From Flavobacterium sp. LPB0248 (lineage in GTDB: Bacteria; Bacteroidota; Bacteroidia; Flavobacteriales; Flavobacteriaceae), in NCBI RefSeq assembly GCF_013388355.1, contig NZ_CP058246.1, positions 1,116,001-1,180,000 of the forward strand: a DNA stretch of 64,000 bases, in the 5' to 3' direction. The notes below the pieces were generated by a model. The model saw only the letters and a list, made by a program, of their open reading frames with translations. It was not told the origin of the DNA and ran no database searches. This document shows positions 62,957 to 64,000 of the stretch, in pieces. The position numbers and the translations under genes are program-made. Numbering within the stretch: the first letter of the stretch is position 1; every line of letters begins with the position of its first letter.

Positions 62957-63115
62957 AATTTAATCCTCCTTATGGGAAATAAAACACCATTTACAGCTTC
63001 TATAAAGTCGTTTTGCGTAGCAAAACCGCTACTTGCTGTAATTATTTCACATAATAAGGCCTTTATTTTTTAGGCCTCCGTCTACTTCACTTTTCTTCTT
63101 TTTGACGGAGGATTT
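62957..63115 (+). ncRNA. Candidate structured non-coding RNA
   Basis: Predicted pairing by eye: outer helix 62971-62982 with 63042-63053 (11 of 12 pairs), helix 62991-62997 with 63035-63041 (7 bp), and helix 63010-63016 with 63020-63026 (7 bp, loop GTA), all stacked in one long arm; CCT at 62965-62967 may also pair with AGG 63057-63059. A U-rich tract (63060-63071) follows, like an intrinsic terminator, so a shorter form could end there. A second hairpin is CCTCCGTC (63075-63082) with GACGGAGG (63104-63111). AATCCTCC (62962-62969) could alternatively pair with GGAGGATT (63107-63114). Not matched to any known RNA by me. Confidence 0.55.
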
Positions 63116-63293
63116 ACATCAGCTTAAGCATTCACTTATTTGACAAAAATCAATTTTTGATCAGATATTTTTTTGTTTTTCAGATTAAACATTTCGATTC
63201 TGTCTTTTTTAAGACTCTGAAATTTTTCGTTTGTAAATTGTTCTAAGAAAAAAAAATCATTTAAAATTTTATAACAATAAATTCAATATAGAT

Positions 63294-63689
63294 ATGAAAC
63301 CAACACCCACTTTCTGCAAATCAGATTATCAATTTTTAAGAGAATTGATTTTAAAAAGTAAAAACTCAACAAATACTAAAGAAGCCAATCAGCTTTCGCA
63401 AGAATTAGATCGCGCTGTAATTAGTAAAGAAAGCGAATTGGATAGTTCGGTAATTCGAATCAATTCATTTGTAACGATAGAAGATGTAAAAGCAAAGAAA
63501 CAAATGAAAATTCAAATCGTTTTACCTTCTGCAGCAGACGTAAAACAATCTAAAATATCAATTCTAGCACCTTTAAGTGTTGCTATTATTGGTTTTAAAG
63601 AAAATGACGAAGTAGATTGGGAATTACCTGCTGGCATCAAAACTTTAAAAGTAATAGCTGTAGACAATTCGGCTGTACATCATTCTTAA
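63294..63689 (+). CDS. GreA/GreB-family protein, Rnk-like
   Basis: A 131-residue protein. The C-terminal half SSVIRINSFVTIEDVKAKKQMKIQIVLPSAADVKQSKISILAPLSVAIIGFKENDEVDWELPAGIKTLKVIAVD is the FKBP-like domain shared by GreA/GreB and Rnk (regulator of nucleoside-diphosphate kinase); the N-terminal part is short and helical, without the full coiled coil of GreA. So it may bind polymerase but probably does not cleave RNA. The second protein of this broad family in the window (the first is at 1293). Confidence 0.8.
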   Translation: MKPTPTFCKSDYQFLRELILKSKNSTNTKEANQLSQELDRAVISKESELDSSVIRINSFVTIEDVKAKKQMKIQIVLPSAADVKQSKISILAPLSVAIIGFKENDEVDWELPAGIKTLKVIAVDNSAVHHS

Positions 63690-63694
63690 ATTTT

Positions 63695-63727
63695 AAAACA
63701 CCTCATTTTGTGACGGTGTTTTTTTTA
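63695..63727 (+). terminator. Terminator of the Rnk-like gene
   Basis: AAAACACC ... GGTGTTTT (8 bp) with T-tract. Followed closely by the larger terminator at 63743-63772. Confidence 0.75.
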
Positions 63728-63742
63728 TATCTATTTGAAAAT

Positions 63743-63772
63743 AAAAAAACTGTTCGATTGAACAGTTTTTTT
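63743..63772. terminator. Bidirectional terminator
   Basis: AAAAAAACTGTTC, loop GATT, GAACAGTTTTTTT: 13 perfect pairs with A- and T-tracts on either side. It separates the Rnk-like gene from the convergent cytochrome gene. Confidence 0.9.
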
Positions 63773-63794
63773 ATACCTCTTTTTAAAATTCAAA

Positions 63795-64000
63795 TTACAA
63801 TTGCGAATCAATATAATTTGTAATCGAAGCCATTTGAGTATCATCTAATTTTGCTTTTTTACCCATTTTAACCAAAATCGGAGTCCATTCTTCTTTTGTG
63901 AATTTTTTAGGCTCAAACAACTTGTGGCATTTAGCACAATTGTTTTCATACAGATTTTTACCCTCAACTAATGCAGGAGTTAATTCTGTAGCTTTTGTTT
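63795..64000 (-). CDS. Cytochrome c family protein, 5' end cut by window
   Basis: The C-terminal 67 codons are visible, ending at the TAA (63795-63797 on the minus strand). Translated from the right edge: TPALVEGKNLYENNCAKCHK, then LFEPKKFTKEEWTPILVKMG and a C-terminal ASITNYIDSQL. CAKCH is a c-type haem attachment site (CxxCH), and the Met in VKMG is a plausible axial ligand. The N-terminal signal or extra domains lie outside the window. It is a periplasmic or envelope electron carrier or the haem part of a larger protein. Confidence 0.88.
   Translation of the reverse strand, partial: TKATELTPALVEGKNLYENNCAKCHKLFEPKKFTKEEWTPILVKMGKKAKLDDTQMASITNYIDSQL

Larger units (their letters stand above)
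62916..63293. other. 378-bp gap holding a structured RNA candidate
   Basis: No convincing protein gene. Contains a -7 box at 62943-62950, nested inverted repeats (62962-63114, listed separately) and AT-rich sequence up to the Rnk-like ATG. A 33-codon ORF (62972-63073) lies inside the structured part; I judge structure, not coding, to be the signal. Confidence 0.7.

Noticed and set aside
62972..63073. 33-codon ORF inside the structured RNA candidate
   Set aside because: Its bases are nearly all in predicted helices, the peptide has no recognisable pattern, and structure explains the sequence better. A leader peptide cannot be fully excluded.
1..64000. tRNA, rRNA, prophage or transposase genes
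   Set aside because: None recognised on either strand by eye; repeats are present but no transposase reading frame.

Overview
The window is a continuous chromosomal segment from an AT-rich Bacteroidota, almost certainly a Flavobacterium (F. johnsoniae-like). The evidence is AT-rich intergenic DNA, repeated matches to the Bacteroidota -7 promoter box TAnnTTTG, almost no Shine-Dalgarno sequences, and family choices typical of that genus: a long NusB, a DUF3276/PUR protein, leucine-type dehydrogenase, a DUF6515 protein, and many TPR and outer-membrane barrel proteins. I see no tRNA, rRNA, CRISPR array, transposase or prophage. Most genes are intact; asnB (left edge) and a cytochrome c (right edge) are cut by the window.

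Layout. 1-8.3 kb (mostly minus strand): asnB, a GreA/GreB-like protein, a GNAT acetyltransferase, an outer-membrane barrel, a PhzF protein and a 1004-residue TPR protein. 8.6-18.1 kb: ftsE followed by a surface-polysaccharide island (two GT2, an FdtA-type cupin isomerase, GT4, GT1, a hexapeptide acyltransferase, a Wzx flippase, an FdtB-type aminotransferase, a FemAB/GNAT-like protein). The fdtA/fdtB pair suggests a dTDP-3-amino-3,6-dideoxyhexose in the glycan. 18.1-26 kb: a TRIC channel, a secreted protein, then the RDD / SpoIIM / DUF4129 / DUF4350 / MoxR / DUF58 membrane locus. 26-35.2 kb: housekeeping genes (phosphatase-fold enzyme, TrmH-type methyltransferase, RelA/SpoT, Fur, PurA, NUDIX, hydrolase, L,D-transpeptidase). 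35.4-37.3 kb: a TetR regulator with a clear palindromic operator and a TetX-like flavin monooxygenase. 37.5-44.7 kb: guaB, an outer-membrane barrel with a lipoprotein partner, HMG-CoA lyase, SatD-DUF3307, pyrD.

45.1-51.9 kb is a coherent accessory cluster: a periplasmic arylsulfatase carrying a formylglycine C-x-P-x-R site, two outer-membrane proteins (one OprO/OprP-like porin), a DUF6515 protein, and a genuine formylglycine-generating enzyme that would activate the sulfatase. 52-63.7 kb is again housekeeping: pepT, yajC, nusB, leucine dehydrogenase, an ABC exporter, a PUR protein, three alpha/beta hydrolases, CsaA, a thioredoxin-fold protein and an Rnk-like protein.

The less expected signals are non-coding. 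(1) A candidate structured RNA at about 62957-63115 with its own -7 box and long nested base-pairing. (2) Four copies of the dyad TATTAC-N8-GTAATA spaced exactly 28 bp apart upstream of satD. (3) A 17-bp perfect palindrome made of two back-to-back -7 boxes between divergent glycosyltransferase genes. (4) Several families of dispersed intergenic palindromes, some present two or three times in this window.
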